NCBI GenBank assembly: GCA_017548445.1
Contig: JAFYZZ010000022.1
Location: forward strand, 1-6,338
Length of the DNA stretch: 6,338 nt
Direction of reading: 5' to 3'
Origin: Bacteroidales bacterium
Lineage (GTDB): Bacteria; Bacteroidota; Bacteroidia; Bacteroidales; UBA932
The notes under the pieces are model-generated. The model was not told the DNA's origin, made no database searches, and saw only the letters and a program-made list of their open reading frames with translations. Positions 5,410 to 6,338 of this stretch are shown here, piece after piece. Position 1 is the stretch's first letter, and the number at the start of each line of letters is the position of its first letter. Both the position numbers and the translations under genes were made by a program.

Positions 5410-5565
5410 AAGCCGTCAGGCCCATCTTCTGAAAACAACAAGTTCTTCGGAACCGGGTCTACTCGCGCTGAGGAAGGCAAGCCCGCTACGACGGGAAGCC
5501 CGGGACAGTACGGAGCCCAAATCATATTCAGAGGCTTTCTGAAAGCTCGGCTGACGGCTTTTTTC
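5410..5565 (+). ncRNA. ssrS: 6S (SsrS) RNA candidate
   Basis: 6S RNA mimics an open promoter and sequesters the housekeeping RNA polymerase holoenzyme. A 10-bp closing stem (5410-5419 with 5551-5560) ends in a U-run (5559-5564). Above it lies a purine/U-rich unpaired region on the 5' side (5424-5441). A small GUUC-UUCG-GAAC hairpin follows (5442-5453), then an irregular apical arm (about 5455-5518) with G455-457/C516-518 pairing at its base (last three digits shown) and a CCCG/CGGG tip (5482-5485 with 5492-5495). The 3' side (5519-5550) can form a local hairpin (5527-5532 with 5538-5543). Closing stem, large central bubble, long broken apical arm and a 3'-side bubble hairpin are the 6S layout, and about 155 nt is near the usual size. 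The position after zapA and before rny supports the call. No -7 element precedes it, so it may be processed from the zapA transcript. A covariance-model search would settle it. Confidence 0.72.
5542..5565 (+). terminator. Local terminator hairpin at the 3' end of the 6S-like RNA
   Basis: AAAGC (5542-5546) can pair with GCUUU (5557-5561), extended by CG/CG inside, directly at a run of six U (5559-5564). It competes with the long-range closing stem, so it could act during transcription and then refold. Efficiency is probably partial. Confidence 0.5.
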
Positions 5566-5568
5566 TAA

Positions 5569-5601
5569 TACAGTATCTGCCCCGCAAGGACGGATACTGT
5601 A
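5569..5601 (+). other. Stem-loop with GCAA cap between the 6S-like RNA and rny
   Basis: An 11-bp stem (TACAGTATCTG at 5569-5579 with its partner at 5591-5601, one G-U pair) encloses an 11-nt loop that can close further as CC-GCAA-GG (5582-5589), a GNRA tetraloop. AACTTTTAT follows, a poor U-tract. It may be a second, weak terminator backing up the 6S end, or a structure at the 5' end of rny mRNA. Confidence 0.6.
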
Positions 5602-5607
5602 ACTTTT
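5600..5607 (+). promoter_or_regulatory. Possible weak -7 element for rny
   Basis: TAACTTTT differs from TAnnTTTG only in the last base, with CTG instead of TTG 20 nt upstream. It overlaps the right arm of the stem-loop and ends 12 nt before the rny ATG. Weak evidence; rny may instead rely on read-through. Confidence 0.25.
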
Positions 5608-5619
5608 ATATATAAACCT

Positions 5620-6338
5620 ATGTTTCTGTACTACATCCTAGCAGCAGTTGCAGGCGCCGCACTGGCCCTCGCAATTTATATACTGGTCAGCCGGGCGGCG
5701 TCGAAGGGACGCGCGGACGCCATCATCGAGAAGGCGAACCTGGAGGCCGAAAGCATCAAGCAGCAGAAGATCCTGCAGGCCAAGGAGAAATTCCTCCAGC
5801 TCAAGTCTGAGCACGAAGAATTCGTCGGCAAGAAGAACAACGAACTCCGCGACCGCGAAAACAATATCAAATCCCGTGAAGGTCAGTTGAAGCAGCAGCA
5901 GGGCGAGCTGGATCGCAAGCAGCACGACCTGGATTCCCAGAAGGGCCAGGTGAACGCCCTCAAGACCAAGCTGGACGCCAAGATGGAAGAATGCGAGCGC
6001 GTGACCGCGCAGGTCAACAAGGAGCTGGAAAACATCGCCGGGATGTCCGCCGAGGACGCCCGCAAGATGCTGGTCGAGAATATGAAGGCCGAGGCGCGCA
6101 GCGAGGCGCAGGCCTATATCAACGATACGATGGATGAGGCGCGGCTCAACGCCGCCCGCGAGGCGAAGCGCATCGTGATCAACACGATCCAGCGCACCGC
6201 CACGGAGACGGCGATCGAGAACGCCGTCACCACCTTCCCGATCGACAACGACGAGGTCAAGGGCCGCATCATCGGCCGTGAGGGCCGCAACATCCGCGCC
6301 CTCGAGGCCGCGACGGGCGTCGAGATCGTCGTGGACGA
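5620..6338 (+). CDS. rny: Ribonuclease Y, N-terminal part (cut by the window end)
   Basis: Encodes the first 239 residues of an endoribonuclease that normally has about 510-520; the frame is open to the last base. Residues 1-25 form a single membrane anchor (FLYYILAAVAGAALALAIYILV). Residues about 30-190 are a long charged coiled coil rich in Lys, Glu and Gln, including the conserved MSAEDARKMLVE segment (142-153). Then comes TATETAIENAVTTFPIDNDEVKGRIIGREGRNIRALEAATGVEI, the start of the KH RNA-binding domain with its GxxG loop at G219-R220-E221-G222. The catalytic HD domain lies beyond the window. RNase Y is a membrane-bound initiator of mRNA decay and processing. The ATG at 5620 is chosen because it directly begins the membrane anchor and nothing in frame upstream fits. 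It sits 18 nt after the stem-loop at 5569-5601. Confidence 0.95.
   Translation, partial: MFLYYILAAVAGAALALAIYILVSRAASKGRADAIIEKANLEAESIKQQKILQAKEKFLQLKSEHEEFVGKKNNELRDRENNIKSREGQLKQQQGELDRKQHDLDSQKGQVNALKTKLDAKMEECERVTAQVNKELENIAGMSAEDARKMLVENMKAEARSEAQAYINDTMDEARLNAAREAKRIVINTIQRTATETAIENAVTTFPIDNDEVKGRIIGREGRNIRALEAATGVEIVVD

Noticed and set aside
5377..5568. Plus-strand open frame of 63 codons over the end of zapA and the non-coding RNA
   Set aside because: The stretch folds as a structured RNA ending in a U-run, the peptide resembles nothing known to me, and the start lies inside zapA in another frame.

Overview
The window reads as a GC-rich member of the Bacteroidales (phylum Bacteroidota). 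The evidence is the repeated Bacteroidota-type promoter (-33 TTG, 20-nt spacer, -7 TAnnTTTG), the lack of Shine-Dalgarno sequences, A/T-rich leaders, and the gene families present: a Bacteroidota lipoprotein ending in a His-rich tail, an OmpA protein with a VEK-type linker, and the gene order zapA / 6S-like RNA / rny. A Rikenellaceae-like or related gut lineage is plausible from the GC content, but genus cannot be fixed from the sequence.

Layout. Positions 4-378 (minus) hold a RidA enamine/imine deaminase. It is divergent from a rightward pair: a small secreted DUF3108-like protein (444-1124) and a YjbH-like outer-membrane beta-barrel protein (1150-2409). The second gene of the pair has its own -7 element lying on the stop codon of the first. 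Positions 2450-2480 hold a textbook promoter. It leads an apparent two-gene unit encoding a lipoprotein with an EF-hand-type loop and His-rich tail (2575-3516) and an OmpA-family porin-like protein (3565-4719). This unit is closed by a 12-bp perfect intrinsic terminator (4750-4786). Both genes favour GGT and GCT codons more than the genes before them, which suggests high expression.

A second textbook promoter (4793-4823) starts a cell-division and RNA-metabolism cluster: a short coiled-coil protein (4850-5119, ZapB-like by position and shape), ZapA (5121-5408), a structured non-coding RNA that I assign to the 6S/SsrS class (about 5410-5565), a separate 11-bp stem-loop (5569-5601), and the 5' part of rny encoding ribonuclease Y (5620 to the window end, cut off inside the KH domain). 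The rny start was found by direct translation.

Most of the window is ordinary core genome. The most interesting part is 5408-5620. The RNA begins 2 nt after the zapA stop, has no recognisable promoter of its own, and contains a six-base segment that can pair with either of two identical partners. That is the kind of rearrangement expected of a 6S RNA. I see no mobile element, CRISPR array, tRNA, rRNA or obvious defence system.
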